Assembly (NCBI GenBank): GCA_947184155.2
Contig: CAMXCT020001112.1
Coordinates: 642,001-706,000, forward strand
Length of the DNA stretch: 64,000 bases
Origin: Cladocopium goreaui
Taxonomy: Eukaryota > Sar > Dinophyceae > Suessiales > Symbiodiniaceae
Reading direction: 5' to 3'
This document shows, in pieces, positions 11,390 to 23,405 of this stretch (positions are counted from its first letter, which is position 1; each line of letters opens with the position of its first letter). The position numbers and the translations under genes were made by a program. Below the pieces are notes generated by a model. The model was not told the DNA's origin. It did not search any database and saw only the letters and a list, made by a program, of their open reading frames with translations.

Positions 11390-12065
11390 TTGGGAGTATG
11401 AAATATTGGGAACTTGATTAACTTGATATTGAGAATTGTGAATTAAAGATTGGGGATTTTAGATGATTTTAGTGTGTTTATCCTTTCAGCCACCAGGCTG
11501 GAACATCCTCTCTGAGACATGGGAACTCTCGTTTTTGTCAGACCAATTATGATATCTTTTTGAATTGGAAATGGTGGTTTCATGGAAAATGTCCAATGTA
11601 TCTCAACCTAGCTTAAATGAAATTGTCATTGGAATCTTCTATCTGCCTCTAATCGCTGTGGGTGTTTTGTTATAAACTGACGATCTTAATCCAAACCTGA
11701 GGGATCCCCATGGCCAGATCCCCAGCGCGCCTGTTTCTTGGATTGGTGGGACATCAGCATGAAGGGCTGTTCTGCCGTCCCGGTGATGGGCCGTGTTCGT
11801 CATGCCGCTACAAGAGATCGGGATCAACGGGGCCACGAAAGTGTGGAAAGACCCATGGTTGAAGAAGCTAAATTCTGTAAAAGCCCCAAACTTGGCAATT
11901 GGGAAACAAAAACCGGTTTTTCTTTTGTGCCGCAAAAAAAAAGGGGGTTGTGGATCGGTCTTTGTTGTTGTTCAATCAACCAGCAAGTGGACAAAGGGCA
12001 TCTTCGACTGCAAATGCCCATTGTTTGGCTACGACTACAGCTACAAATGTTTCATGCGTTGCCAT
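11390..12065. other. Interval without a supported gene
   Basis: Open frames of about 98-152 codons occur on both strands at 11639-12060, but none shows a recognisable motif or bordering splice sites. It could hold an exon near 11700-11860, where GC content rises. Confidence 0.35.
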
Positions 12066-12070
12066 TACCA

Positions 12071-12425
12071 GATGACATTAATATATATATATAATGATAT
12101 ATATATATATATTGATATTGATATATATATATATATTGATATTGATATATATATATATATTGATATATATATATATATATTGATATATATATATATATTG
12201 ATATTGATATATATATATATTGATATTGATATCAATATATATATATATTGATATATATATATATATTGATATATATATATATATATTGATATATTTGATA
12301 TATATATATATATTGATATATATATATATATATTGATATATATATATATATATTGATATATATATATTGATATATATATATATTGATATATATATATATA
12401 TATTGATATATATATATATATGTTC
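12071..12425. repeat. TATATA/TTGATA microsatellite
   Basis: About 350 bp of (TA)n interrupted at regular steps by TTGATA. The frames encoding Tyr/Ile runs on both strands are artefacts of this repeat. Confidence 0.97.
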
Positions 12426-12501
12426 ATGATCATTATTATTATCATTATTCTACACACATATATGTACATATACAATCATATGCATATCCCCAGTCATATC
12501 T

Positions 12502-12587
12502 CGTGGCCCAATCCCCGTTGCAGGCCATCCATCACCATCTTCACGCCATTCTTCAGTCCACCGGGAACTTCCACCGTGCCCGCAGGT
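12502..12587 (-). CDS. Candidate exon, unknown protein
   Basis: After GGTCCAG on the minus strand, a GC-richer block reads TVEVPGGLKNGVKMVMDGLQ and continues RGLGH. Other frames are open for part of the block. No GT donor sits at the end, so a GC or GA donor, which dinoflagellates do use, would be needed. Unrecognised. Confidence 0.33.
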
Positions 12588-12771
12588 CTGGACCAGGTTT
12601 AGGGCGTCAACAAAATGGACCCACAACGAACCATCAACAACCAGGTTGATGGGGGGTTGATGATCCATCTTACCTAAGCCTACAATAGTTGTTGAAAAAT
12701 CAAACTACGTTTTTTGTTGATATCTAGTCCCTTTTTATAGTTACAAAAATCGAACTATGTTTTTGGTCATT

Positions 12772-14555
12772 TACCCTCTGGTAAACCTACAAATAACTAT
12801 GGAAAGATCCACCATTGTATAGCTGGGTAAATCAACGATTTCGACTGGGCCATTTTCAATAGCGAACTGTAAACGTTTACCAGGCCGGGTACCCATGGTT
12901 TTGGTGGTTTGGGACGATTACTTGGAAAAAAAAAGTGAACTCTGGGAGTCTTAGAAGCTGAACAGTACTTTTGTTCAATGCCGGAACTGCGGAACTGCGT
13001 CCATCTTCAGGAAATCCAAGGATATCCAAGGTACCTACCCAAGAACTGACATGTATAGCAAAACTCACTGGTGGTTTCAATCCATCTCAAAACGATTCGT
13101 CAGTTGAGTTAGGATCATGATCCTGGAATTGAACATCAAATATGTACATATATGTACATATATTGAAATCACCAATCAGGTAGTGGAGGGTATCCCCATT
13201 ATCATTACTATCTCCACTATTGCTGGTAAACCATGCCGATTCTTGTTGGGTTTAACACGCTTAAACCATGTTAAACCATCAACCAAATAGTTCCAAGCCC
13301 AGCAAAATCGTATTCTGTTTAAGTATTGAACCATGATTTATCGTTCAACCAAAGTTACCCTTTGGTAAGCTAACATAGCTATCGAAAATCACCATCTTAA
13401 ATAGGTAAGTCAACTATCAATGGGCCATTTTCAATCGCGAACTGTTAGTCATTACCAGAGGGTAAGTTGATATTTGGATATGACTTTCACGTTGAGTTTT
13501 TAAGCACCCTCCAGTTTGCCGCAGTGGATTCTGATCAACCCCCTTTAACTGATCAAGGTATCCAAAAATGGTAGGTTTATGTCGGTTTATCATGGAAAAT
13601 GCCGTTTCTATAGATGGATGATGACTGGGGGTACCCCCATGACTTCGGAAACCTCCATATATGGAATTAAATATATCCACCATAAACATCCATATAAACC
13701 ATCCTAATAGTATCATAGATATACTATAGATATACTATGGTATGAATACACATCCATGATATGAATTTCATTGATACAGGGTGTCACTTTTTGGAGTCTT
13801 TGAAACCACCGTCGCGTCGCGTCGCGTCGCGTCGTTGAAAAAAGACATCCCCACCTTGGGATGAGCGTGTCGTTCTCTCCGCGGCTGCGGAAGGCTTTCC
13901 TCAGTGACTTTTTTTTGGCTGTGGTTTTCTGTGCAACATGAAATCATGTGAAATCATGTGAAATCATATGTCACAAAAATATGGAAAAATATGAAAAATC
14001 GGTGACTGTCGGATCATTCTTGAATGAACCCAACAAAAAACATCAAAACTGTTCGGAGGTTTCCCGCTTGAAATCGCTCATTTGTGGGGATGTCAGTAGT
14101 ATTGCCCATTTTTAGACATGTTTTCACTTGGATATGGTGTGGGTGAAAAAAAAATAGGGGTACGGATCATGTTGGATCGAACATGATGGAAACAGAACTT
14201 CATCCAAGTTGGAAGTGTTGGTATTGGATCAACCAAATTTCGGATCATTTGGGACCTATCTAACAAGCTTATCTGGTAATATCAATGGTAACCATACCAT
14301 CCAGTTGTTGGTATTGGATAAACCATACCCATCTGGTTTTCTGTTTCATTTTCCTATATGTTTTCCTTCACAGCCTGCTGACCTATGCTGACACTATGAT
14401 CGCTGTTTGTACTAAGGACTGACCTGTGCATTGCCATATTCATTGACTTACCCTCTGGTAATTTAACATAGCTATTGAAAATTGCAAATTTATAGTTGAT
14501 TTCCCAACTATTAAAAATGGTGATTTTGAGAGCTATGTTAGTTTACCAGAGGGTA
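12772..14555. mobile_element. Three MITE family B copies (12772-12891, 13356-13464, 14449-14555)
   Basis: The first copy is diverged, with its right end changed to CCAGGCCGGGTA. The other two have nearly intact terminal repeats. Between them, 13625-13740 carries a ~110-bp family F fragment (GGGGGTACCCCCATGACTTC, then CATATATGGAATTAAATATA) that is almost identical to 38505-38620. Confidence 0.75.
13812..13836. repeat. (GTCGC)n microsatellite
   Basis: Five tandem GTCGC units in otherwise AT-rich DNA. Confidence 0.85.
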
Positions 14556-14989
14556 ACATGTGTTGACAGATTCCTTGACATGCAGCATGCACCGTGAGAA
14601 AAGGGTCAAATCCCCACGTTCATCCACTTTTGGTTGATCAAATTCCAGTTTTCAACACATTTGAGCAATGCCTCAAACCCTTCTTGCTTCATGGATGTTG
14701 ACATGATGTTGATGGCGAAAAATTGCGGCTGCATGTGGTGCTGCGATTAAACCCTTCTTCGCTTCTCATACGAACTGCTTTGACGTGAATCATCAGAATC
14801 CCACGTCGAACCCCTATGGTTTTCCCTCAATTTCCCAAAATCATCACTGAAATCCATTGAAATCCCATTCTTTGCCTGGTTGCTGGTGCGCCCATCTTGA
14901 AAAATATGAGGAGTTCGTCAATTTTGTAAGGATGACATCCCAGATATGAAATGGAAAATAAAAAAAAAAACATGTTTGAAACCACCAAG

Positions 14990-15170
14990 CAGTTGCTGAC
15001 TTCAACTCTTCCCGTTGGATCCCGAAGATCTTGTCGTCTGGGCTGCCCTGACAGCTGTGGGGCCACAAAACAGCCACCTCCCAGCAGCACCGCAACCAGG
15101 CGCAAGAATCGGACGCCTCCACGGGAGGCGTCAAGTTTCGAGGTGAACATGTCGCCCAAGAATCAGGATG
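14990..15170 (-). CDS. Coding-like island, unknown protein
   Basis: A GC-rich block between two family A MITEs. Two minus-strand frames are open, one containing GSPDDKIFGIQREELKSA and the other GGVRFLRLVAVLLGGGCFV. I cannot decide which is used or place its borders. Confidence 0.28.
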
Positions 15171-15529
15171 TTGGTTGAACAATGTTGAACGATGTTGGTT
15201 GAAAATCCCATGCAAATCCCAGAAAATCCCATAACATCTCCAAGACATCCCATCAAATCCCATACTGGGAAGGTGATTTCAAGCCCTCTGAAAAATATGA
15301 AAGTGAGTTGGGATGATTCTTCCCAAGATATGGAAAAGTAGAAAATGTTCCAAACCACCAACCAGACAATGTTGAACATCCTCTTTTTCGGGGGTCCATA
15401 TTTCTGTAGTTTGTTGATGCTTGCCCGACCCAAATGGATCCAAATGGAGATATTACCTACAAGCGTGGAGTTTAGAAAGTGACAGTTTCTTTGGTAGGGG
15501 TCATACCCTCACCCCTGACAACTGACAAC

Positions 15530-15683
15530 CCTGACAATGGCGACAGCGACAGCGACAGCAACAGCCCAACAACGGCGACGGCGACGACGACCACCACCAC
15601 CACCACCATCACAACAACAACAACAACAACAACAACAGCAGCAGCAACAACAACAACAACAACACCAACTGCAACAGCAACAA

Positions 15684-15722
<39 letters not shown>

Positions 15723-15960
15723 TAACAAGAAAAACAACAACAACGGAAACAAGCATAAGAAGAAGAAGAAGAACAACAACAACAAGAAGAAGAAGAACAA
15801 GAACAAGGCCAAGAGCAAGAGCAAGAAGAAGAAGAAGAAGAAAAAAGAGGAGAAGAAGAAGAACGACAACAGCAACAACAACAAAAAGAAGAAGGATAAG
15901 AATAGCAAAAACAAAGACAAGAAAGAACAAACACATAAAAACCAGAAGAGAAGAAGGACA
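15530..15960. repeat. Long imperfect trinucleotide tract (GAC, CAC, CAA, CAG, AAG)
   Basis: About 420 bp in which nearly every triplet is one of GAC, CAC, CAA, CAG, AAG or GAA, changing in blocks from 5' to 3'. The plus strand could encode poly-Gln, poly-Thr and Lys/Arg-rich runs. The minus strand could encode poly-Val, poly-Leu and poly-Cys runs of up to 244 codons. Because all three frames stay open on both strands, this is best read as repeat expansion and not as a gene. Confidence 0.9.
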
Positions 15961-16219
15961 ACAACAAGGACGAGAACGAATAACACACCAGGAGAGCAAG
16001 TCCCGAAAAGAGGCGGAACATCCTGGCTGAGTCATGTGGCCACAATCTTTTCGGTGGCCACTGTTACTTGACCGTCCCCAAAAGGGAACGAAAATCACTC
16101 CCTTCCCAACATACAGAACCCCCAGACCTGCCAAACTTTCAACCATGTCCATGTATATTCGCTGCAGCAAAGGTCCAGATTTTCTGCATTTCTTGTTAGT
16201 TCCCATATTTCATCTCTGG

Positions 16220-16345
16220 TACCCTCTGGTAAACATACAAAAAACTATGGAAAATCACCATGTTTCATGGGTAAATCACCATTTTCCATGGGTAAATCAC
16301 CATTTATAGCTGGGTACATCACCATTTTTCATGGCTAAATCGTGA
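16220..16345. mobile_element. MITE family B fragment
   Basis: The left end TACCCTCTGGTAAACATACA and the inner AACTATGGAAAATCACCATG are present. The unit then repeats GGGTAAATCACCATTT and has lost its right end. Confidence 0.65.
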
Positions 16346-16369
16346 TCCCAAAAAAATCTACGAATCGCT

Positions 16370-16460
16370 TGTGACCCATTGGCCGCTGGCACGTCCCCAC
16401 CAGCTCGAGGTGCCATGGATGCCATTTGGGCGGATCACGGGGAAGACGGTGCAACGGTGC
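16370..16460 (-). CDS. Coding-like island, unknown protein
   Basis: GC-rich block open in two minus-strand frames; one reads TVFPVIRPNGIHGTSSWWGR. Borders and frame are unresolved. Confidence 0.27.
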
Positions 16461-16989
16461 AAGTGGTGTTTTTCAGTGTGAAATCCATTGGAAATCTGAT
16501 GATCCATTGGAAGATTCCATGGATCATCCGGATTTCTGTGGAAATTCTGTGAAGATTCTGATGATCCATTTGCCTTTCTTGTTTTCTTGTTCAGGCTCTT
16601 CAGTTTTGTTGTTTGTTGCGCATGTCCAACCAACGCAGCTGTTCACAACATGAGTCATGAGCCAAAGATGAACAGATCCGTTTTTCGGTCAGCTACTGAA
16701 GTTACCAGGAAGCCAGTTGTTCTTGGAGAGTTTTGGGGTATCAGTCAGTAGCCAAAACTAAGATTCGCCCCTGAAAATTAACATGGAACATAAAAATGGT
16801 TGCGTTCAAAAAGAAAATCATCTTCCAAACTCATATTATGCTATTAGAACATAATCTGTCATATCTTTCTAAGAATGACACCACAAGCAGTTGAACTGAT
16901 GTAACTTGAACTGATCTTGAAAGATGACAGTCAATCTTTGGTATTAGCTATTAATGGTAACCATCCATACAATGACAGTACAAGCTCAG

Positions 16990-17105
16990 TTCAAGCTGCA
17001 GCAGTTGCCTCAATGCCATTGACGCTGTTCGCTTTCAGCACATCGGGCACCACATCCTACCCCAAGCGGCGTGGCGTGCCCCAGTCCGGAATCCCTCAGT
17101 TGATG
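16990..17105 (-). CDS. Coding-like island, unknown protein
   Basis: After GGGGTAG on the minus strand a frame reads DVVPDVLKANSVNGIEATA. The plus strand is also open here. GC content is higher than the flanks. A second similar island is at 17330-17440. Neither is recognisable. Confidence 0.25.
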
Positions 17106-17444
17106 CATCAAACTCCAGTGAATCAATAATCAAGATACCCTCTGGTAGTCAAACATGCTTTGCTGATTTTCTTCCCAGTTACTTCGATGAATTCCCAAAA
17201 AATATTCAAAACCCATGCCATTTAGTTCGATGATTTTACTATATTCAAATCCATAATTTTTTTGTTGATGATTTTGCCATTAAGAAAAAAATACACCATG
17301 TGTAGAGCTTTATCCATGACTTTCCCATGTGATGTCAACTTGACGCCACAACGCCGGGACAAACCTCGAGATTCGGCAACGTGGAAGCTTCTTTCGAGAT
17401 TGGAAGCTCCTGAGGCAGAGGCAGGTGACGAAAACCTGGAAGAA

Positions 17445-18434
17445 AACCGTGGAAAAATGGTGAGTTGGTGCCTGAAAAAACATGCGGAAACCAGGTGGTT
17501 TGAAAAACCATGAAACATACTAGTAGTCATTTAACGATCAACAATGCTGAAACCAGTATTTTTCACAATAAAATTCTTATGGCATGTTGGATTACGGTCG
17601 TTCAATCGTGGCAATGGTGATGATTGGACTTGATCATCATTCCTTGAGACTTGGCCATGGCTACTTGATCAACATTCCTTGAGGCAAGTCGATGGCATGG
17701 CTATACGAGATGTTTCTCAAGGTAAACGGCGTCCCAAATCCCAACAATCAAGATTACCACAATGTGGGGCCCCCAAACGATAGCTAAGTTGGGGTTCACA
17801 TAACTCAAATTTCACTATGGTTTATTGTACGCAAATAACTATAGTATTCATGGGGCGAATCTAAACCAACTAACATCTATCTGGGGGGCCCAGATAGGGC
17901 CCCACATTGCACCATCACCACCCATCATCTCCGTCACTAGTCTCATGAACCCTGATGACAACAGCCTGGTGCCAAAAAAAACCAACAACCTATGGCGCCC
18001 TTAAATAGATCATAGAAGCAACCAAAGCAACAGTTATAGAGGCTTGACATGGTTTGACCACCTATAGATTGATCTTGATTGTCTGTATCACTTTCTGAAT
18101 GTTGCTCCGTCAGATACTAGTGCGGAACCCCCGAGTTCCATCTTGGAAAATGATCAGACTTCCGAACTGGGTCGGCCACAGGTTGCAACATCATTTCAAT
18201 GGGCCATGGCTTCCATAGCTTCTGTCAAAATAATGATCATGATGAGTAATTCAATCCCATTAAATCCCATTAAATGTTCCTTTAAATCCCATCAATCCCA
18301 TTAAAACATTGAATACCAATGGGATTCAATGGGATTTAGTGGGATTTCATACTAAAAATACTTTGAAATCCTATTAAATCCCACAATGATTGGGAGAAAA
18401 AAAGCCCCCAGAGGCTGCTTCGCCACTTCAAAAC
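17445..18434. other. Interval with a MITE C relative, no gene seen
   Basis: 17762-17920 is a diverged family C unit starting GTGGGGCCCCC and ending GGGCCCCACATT. The remainder is AT-rich, including several AAATCCCATTAAATCCCATT phrases at 18255-18380. No exon stands out. Confidence 0.45.
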
Positions 18435-18519
18435 CTTCCTGGGAGCCGATCACCAGAGACAAATCGCTCTTGCCACGACCCAGCGCGGCACCTGACGCAC
18501 AGGGAGGCGGCTTTTCAAG
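18435..18519 (-). CDS. Candidate internal exon, unknown protein
   Basis: Acceptor GTTGCCTCAG and donor GTTTTG bracket an 85-bp block with one long open frame encoding LEKPPPCASGAALGRGKSDL then SLVIGSQE. Of the three minus-strand frames this is the only one open throughout. The protein is not recognised. Confidence 0.42.
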
Positions 18520-18867
18520 CTGAGGCAACACCGCATTGGAAGTGGGGCACCCCAATACATGTCAAAAAAAAAGGTGAAAAATGGTGAACATGTTGCAGTT
18601 TAAGCGTCAAAAATTAGGACTTGATGATGTTTGATTTCCAATATACAAGTAGGGATATTTCTGGGGATGTAACTGGTTTTTTTAGCCTATTCAGAGGCAC
18701 CCAAAATGACACCATTCGTTTCCAGTATCTACCCGTTTTGACTATCCCAATAGATCCAAATGGTGGCCAGTTGGACACAACTTGGACCTAGCGGCCCTAG
18801 CGTCGGCCGGTTTTCTTATGATGGCCATGAGGGTCAACCGACGACCTTCTTGGCTAAAATGAACCTT

Positions 18868-19430
18868 CACCCTCTGGTTATGACTAACAGGGCTAGCCAT
18901 GGTATGTCGATGGCCCTAATCGAAAGTTCGATGCTTTACCGAACTAAAAAATGCATGGTGGATCTTTCCAGTTCGCTAACTGTTAGTCATAACCAGATGG
19001 TAATTTCATTAATCATCATTAGTCATCCATCAATTACCATTATTAACCAATATTAACCATTATTATTGGCTTATGGCGAACTGTGAATGTCATGACCAGG
19101 CCGGGTACCTTCTGGTAATCAGCTCCATGGCTGGAAAATGCTTCAGCAACAGTTCGATGATTTGCCCCGAAAAAAACGTCGATTTCAACAGCATGGATGG
19201 GGTTTTAACCTACGATGGCACCCGAAAATGGATGGTTTATAATAGAAAATCCATGAACTTCCGACCAAAATATACTATCAAATGGATGATTTGGGGGTAC
19301 CCCATTTCAGTTACCCTCTGGTAAACCTACAAAAAGCTATGGAAAATCACAATCTTTAAAAACGGGACATCAACTGATTATAAATGGGCCACTTTCAATC
19401 GCAAACTGTTAAACTCATGACCAGAGGGTA
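18868..19430. mobile_element. Two family B-like foldbacks (18868-19003, 19312-19430)
   Basis: The first is a diverged member whose ends read CCCTCTGGTTATGACTAACA and TGTTAGTCATAACCAGATGG. The second has standard ends. A solo half of MITE family G (see 46742-46904) follows at 19433-19530. Confidence 0.65.
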
Positions 19431-19574
19431 TTGAGCCATGGTCAATACTCACTATATGGTTGATGGTCATCCCATCCATAATGGTTGGATCCCCTATTAA
19501 TGGTTATTATAAATCCCATTAAATCACCAGAGGGTAGTTTCGTCCGATCATTTTCCAGCCATGTTTGATGACAC

Positions 19575-19641
19575 CATCTTTGAGGCATCGCTGAAGCGGA
19601 AGGCATCGCTCTGCTCATGTGCGGCCGTCGAGAGCAACGAC
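19575..19641 (-). CDS. Candidate internal exon, unknown protein
   Basis: CTATAG precedes and GTGTCA follows a 67-bp minus-strand block that reads SLLSTAAHEQSDAFRFSDAS. It lies in line with the DUF4116-like exons further upstream but does not itself show that pattern. Confidence 0.38.
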
Positions 19642-19713
19642 CTATAGCTGGGTGGCCATGGAAATTGCTTGGGAAGTTGGGTTTATATGGCAAGCCCAAC
19701 AAAAAAATGCAGA

Positions 19714-19813
19714 CTGGTTGGTGGCTTTACCCATCTTGAAAAATATTAGTCACTTGGGGTGATTATTCCCAATAGATGGGGGAAAATCAAAAATGATCCA
19801 AACCACCAACCAG
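19714..19813. mobile_element. MITE family A copy
   Basis: Both ends are intact (CTGGTTGGTGGCTTT and AAACCACCAACCAG); the middle is diverged. Confidence 0.8.
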
Positions 19814-20519
19814 CAGAAAAGTGGGAAACCTAGAAATATGCATTAAATATCATCTATCTATAACAACCACCTGGCTACACTTTTCGACAGTATCTTTTTG
19901 GGGATCACTTTTTGAGCTTGTGATAGTCAAATATGTACTTTCAAAGGCGAGAAAAAATGAGAAAAACCATTTGAATCAAGAGTTGAAGAGTTGGAAAAGC
20001 CTTTGAAAGGAGGGGAGTTGTCATAATTTCCATTGCCAATGTTAGTCTGCTAGAGGGCATCATCAAAAGCCCCGTTTCTGCTGGTCATTTAGCCACCCTC
20101 CCCCCAAAAACATGAAAAAATAGGGATGATAACAAAACAATTCTTAAGAAGTAAATAGGAATCCTAAAAATGGGGATTGGCATTAGCCTAAAAAAAAACA
20201 ACACCAAATTCTTACATACCTTTGTTTTTTGGGCTGTACGATGTGATCCTGGAGCCTGGGCTGCTAAAACTACCACTTCCATAATTCTCTCAAAATGCTG
20301 GATACCTCCAATTCATGGCTATTTCATGGGGGAAAATGATCTTATCGACCATCAAATTTGCTTTTTTGTTGCCCCTAAATCGGTGCCTTCAACCCGTCTA
20401 GCAAAACTCCCAGTTCTTGATCCCGTTCCCGGTTTGTTGCTGAAAAGGTCCAAAAACCAGGATGAAAACTCCCAACTTTGGTGCTAAGATCGGATCATCC
20501 ACCCTTTCAGCTGGGTCAC

Positions 20520-20602
20520 TTGAAGTATTGCAAGCCTCCTGCGCCACGGATGCGCACCCCCATGCGCGCGGCCAGCAGTGCTTCAGGATCTTCTCGCACC
20601 TC
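20520..20602 (-). CDS. Exon of DUF4116-like repeat protein
   Basis: On the minus strand, a polypyrimidine-containing acceptor (GTTGCCACCAG) is followed by 83 bp starting in phase 0 and ending at GTGACC. It encodes EVREDPEALLAARMGVRIRG and then AGGLQYFK. The next exon upstream (21494-21538) starts in the same phase and reads EMLKDEEALQAAAMGIRI, so the two look like duplicated repeat exons. The D-x-E-A-L-x-A-A pattern loosely resembles DUF4116, a helical repeat of unknown function common in protists. The plus strand of this block also has GT/AG-like borders, but its translation is less protein-like. Confidence 0.55.
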
Positions 20603-20889
20603 CTGGTGGCAACGGTAAGTCAAGCTGCCAGGAACTGGTTATGACTAACATAGCCATGGTATAGATGGCCCATAGAAATAGATGGTTTACCGAACTTAAA
20701 AATGGTGGATCTTTCCATGGCGAACTGTTAAATAAGCAGATGCTAAACCATACTGGCTTTTGGGCCCCTAGTCGATTGGTAAGTTGGGTTATAACTGGCT
20801 TAAGTGTTGGTCTTATGGTTATGGGATTCTGACAAAGCACCATACTGAACTGGGGGATCCCAATGGGTTTCAATGCTAAGCATATTGAC

Positions 20890-21434
20890 TACCCTCTGGT
20901 TATTTAACATAGCCATGGAAAATAGCCCATTTATAGATGATTTTCCCATTAAAACCTCCATTTATAAGGGATTTTCCATGGCTATGTTAAATAACCAGAT
21001 GGTAATTTTGAAGGACTTTGGGATCCCCCCATGTTCAGAAACCTCTAAAAGGAAGAAATCTTGATCTGGAGGTGAAAGGACAGTTCTGGTTAAGGCATCA
21101 CAAATTGGATACATTGGGGCATATAACCAACAAGATTTTGAAATATCACGTGCATAGCTTGGAAATTCGGTCAAAAAACAGAACGCAACCGCTTTCAGTG
21201 CACAGAATTAAGATGAATTAAGTCTATCTGCAATTACCGTAACCAGGATCCGGACTGAAACCGCCGAGATGGAGATCTCAAGCGGTTGATGTTGGGCTGA
21301 TCTAACAGAAAGGATAGCCTCTGGTAATCATGGCCATGGCCAGTGAAAATCCCCAAAAACCAGTTACGGAAAGACCATGGAACATCATCTTGAGCTGGGA
21401 CTTGTCCATTGCCATGTTTGATGATCAGAGGGTA
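20890..21434. mobile_element. MITE family B copies (20890-21004; diverged 21311-21434)
   Basis: The first is nearly symmetrical. The second keeps AGCCTCTGGTAATCATGGCC and GATCAGAGGGTA ends but a changed middle. Confidence 0.65.
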
Positions 21435-21493
21435 TGGATAAAGAATGGATAAACCCCTTAGAGTCCTGGATATCAGCAAGATTGAATTCGAAT

Positions 21494-21538
21494 GCCCATA
21501 GCAGCAGCCTGTAGCGCTTCTTCATCCTTCAGCATCTC
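21494..21538 (-). CDS. Exon of DUF4116-like repeat protein
   Basis: CTAAACAG precedes a phase-0 frame EMLKDEEALQAAAMGIRIQS, which ends with TGA a few codons later. A GC donor before that stop (TCTT|GCTGAT) is the most likely border. It aligns residue by residue with the exon at 20520-20602, sharing the starting phase and the MG(I/V)RI end, and so indicates exon duplication within one gene. Its short length and missing GT donor keep the border uncertain. Confidence 0.5.
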
Positions 21539-22014
21539 CTGTTTAGAGAATGAATCTATTTATTGATCCTTCAATCCTTCAGAGAAGATGCCTTTTTTCC
21601 CACAAAAACTTGGAGGATCATCCCACTTAGGAACTGGCGAACTGTTTCATAACTCTGGCTAAGGCAAGTCCCCAACCAATCAGGGTATCCCATGTATTTT
21701 CATGCCGATTGCGGCTTAGTTGTTTGGTAGCTGCTGGTAGTTGAATGATTTTGAATTTATCTACCCAAAATTCAGTAGGTCAGTAGTTTATCATACTCCT
21801 GAGGGGTCACATTCCCTCAGCACAACACGAAACAGCGACCAATCCCCGTGTCTACCAGGAATCATAAACCGTCGCTATGGCATTGAATAAATGGATTAGT
21901 TTAGGGAAGATCTTACAGGAAACCTGGTTGTGGCTCGTTATTTGCCCAACTACGCATTTACATCATTGATAGGTAATGCTATCATCTATCTCTCTGTCTA
22001 TGTATATTTACTAT

Positions 22015-22163
22015 ATGTATAAATCAAATATACATATGTATATATATATATAGTGTACATGTGTATACGTATAAACATATATGTATATATGTATATGTGT
22101 ATAGTGTATATATGTATATGTGTATATGTATATGTATGTATATGTATGTATATATATATATAC

Positions 22164-22195
<32 letters not shown>
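22015..22195. repeat. AT/ATGT microsatellite
   Basis: Mixed (TA)n and (TATG)n. Tyr/Ile-rich frames on both strands are artefacts. Confidence 0.95.
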
Positions 22196-22289
22196 CATTT
22201 CTGCATCTGTCCATACCTCTCCTAGTTATATCAATATATATATATATGTTATTCAATGTGATTCCCTGCAGCTTCCGCAACGTCCCCGC

Positions 22290-22351
22290 CCTTCCTGCGG
22301 CATATATCTCAGGGCTTCGGCGTTGCTGCGCAGGGCAATCAGCATCAACTC
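22290..22351 (-). CDS. Exon of DUF4116-like repeat protein
   Basis: TTTTTTTAG, a strong acceptor, precedes a phase-0 frame [20 protein letters not shown]. The pattern of an aliphatic run, A-L-R-x-N, then A-L-x-Y is the signature step of DUF4116 repeats. No clear GT donor follows; GC donors are available near 22287-22292, so the 3' border is approximate. It is the last exon-like block before the 12-kb retroelement insertion. Confidence 0.5.
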
Positions 22352-23202
22352 CTAAAAAAATGCGCGGAGCCCGAGGACAAATGGTGGATTTGGAGAGGGA
22401 AAATGGTTGGTTAATATAGTTATCATGGAATAGACTGGATAGCTAATATCGTTAACATAGCTAATATCATCAATATAGTTGATATAGTTGCTGTAATATA
22501 GTTAAACATCGGAAAATGGTGGTGAGTTTTATCGATCAACTCACTTTTTTCCCACCCAAAAATTACGCTTAGATAATAGTTGTCCAAGCGATATGTTTGA
22601 TAAAAATGTGGTTAAAATTAAAAGATATGGATATCAACCATCCGTATTGGAACCTAGATAAACCTGGGGAAAAAAAAAACGTCACAGATAAGTTGGACAT
22701 CCAGGTGACGAACCGCTTCGGACATCCAGGTGAGACGAAGTAAAGTGATGTTTGTTGGTTTGTAAACCCCATGGATAATATAGCTATAATGTATATATAC
22801 ATATATATGTATATATATGTATATATCCCCCAAAAACATCCAAAAAAACATACTTAACCAAGTTGTGTGCGTCAACTTAGATATCTATGGGGCCTATGGT
22901 TTCTGGCGGGTGTTTCATGTGAATGGGGAAAAGGATTTGCATAAGGAATCCCGGAAAAAGAAAAGATATTCCCAACAAAGGTTCCCCAAGTAGTGCATTT
23001 CCCATTGGGAAAAAAACAGAAACTTAAACAAACCCAGATTGGGGTTCCCCTATTTCCAGACAAACCCGCTTCAATGCTCCAATGCAACACATGATTTTGT
23101 TTTGCAGGGGCTGTATAAAACAATCAAAGGTGTATTTCAGGTTTCTTTTAAGACCTTGTTCATGCATTTGAGGGTGTATATCTATGTGTGTGTGTATATA
23201 TA

Positions 23203-23312
23203 TCTGGGCAAATTATAATAATTCACAAACCTGAAATAAGGCCATTTGGGGATGATTCCCCTTATTACCCATGATTCCAGTGAGGTCGCAGTGAGGTCGT
23301 TATAATTTACCC
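23203..23312. mobile_element. MITE family D, left 110 bp of an interrupted copy
   Basis: It begins TCTGGGCAAATTATAATAAT and ends GAGGTCGTTATAATTTACCC, and aligns end to end with the uninterrupted copy at 49097-49211 except that the final AGA is missing here. Those three bases follow the retroelement at 35491-35493. The MITE was therefore in place before the retroelement inserted. Confidence 0.9.
23301..23312. repeat. Target-site duplication, 3' copy
   Basis: TATAATTTACCC, identical to 35479-35490. Perfect 12-bp repeats bound the 12,166-bp insertion and lie at the same place in the MITE, as expected of target-primed reverse transcription. Confidence 0.92.
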
Positions 23313-23405
23313 TTTTCCCCCCGTCAAAAGATCCGAAGCCCGAACAAAGTTGAGACTCCGGCCTGGTGCCGATCTCCGAAGAATGTGAAACTGGCCATGG
23401 ACTCC
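23313..23405 (-). other. 3' UTR and A-tail of the 12-kb retroelement
   Basis: On the minus strand, 93 bp follow the last stop and end in TTTTGACGGGGGGAAAA directly against the target repeat. The tail is only four A. A CGGGCTTCGG palindrome sits about 35 nt before the end and could help reverse-transcriptase recognition. Confidence 0.7.

Noticed and set aside
12065-12475. Tyr/Ile-rich 136-aa protein
   Set aside because: Generated by the TA/TTGATA microsatellite. The same applies to 22011-22280, 51807-52291 and 52976-53204.
15537-16206. Poly-Gln, poly-Thr or poly-Val proteins
   Set aside because: All frames on both strands are open because of the trinucleotide repeat.
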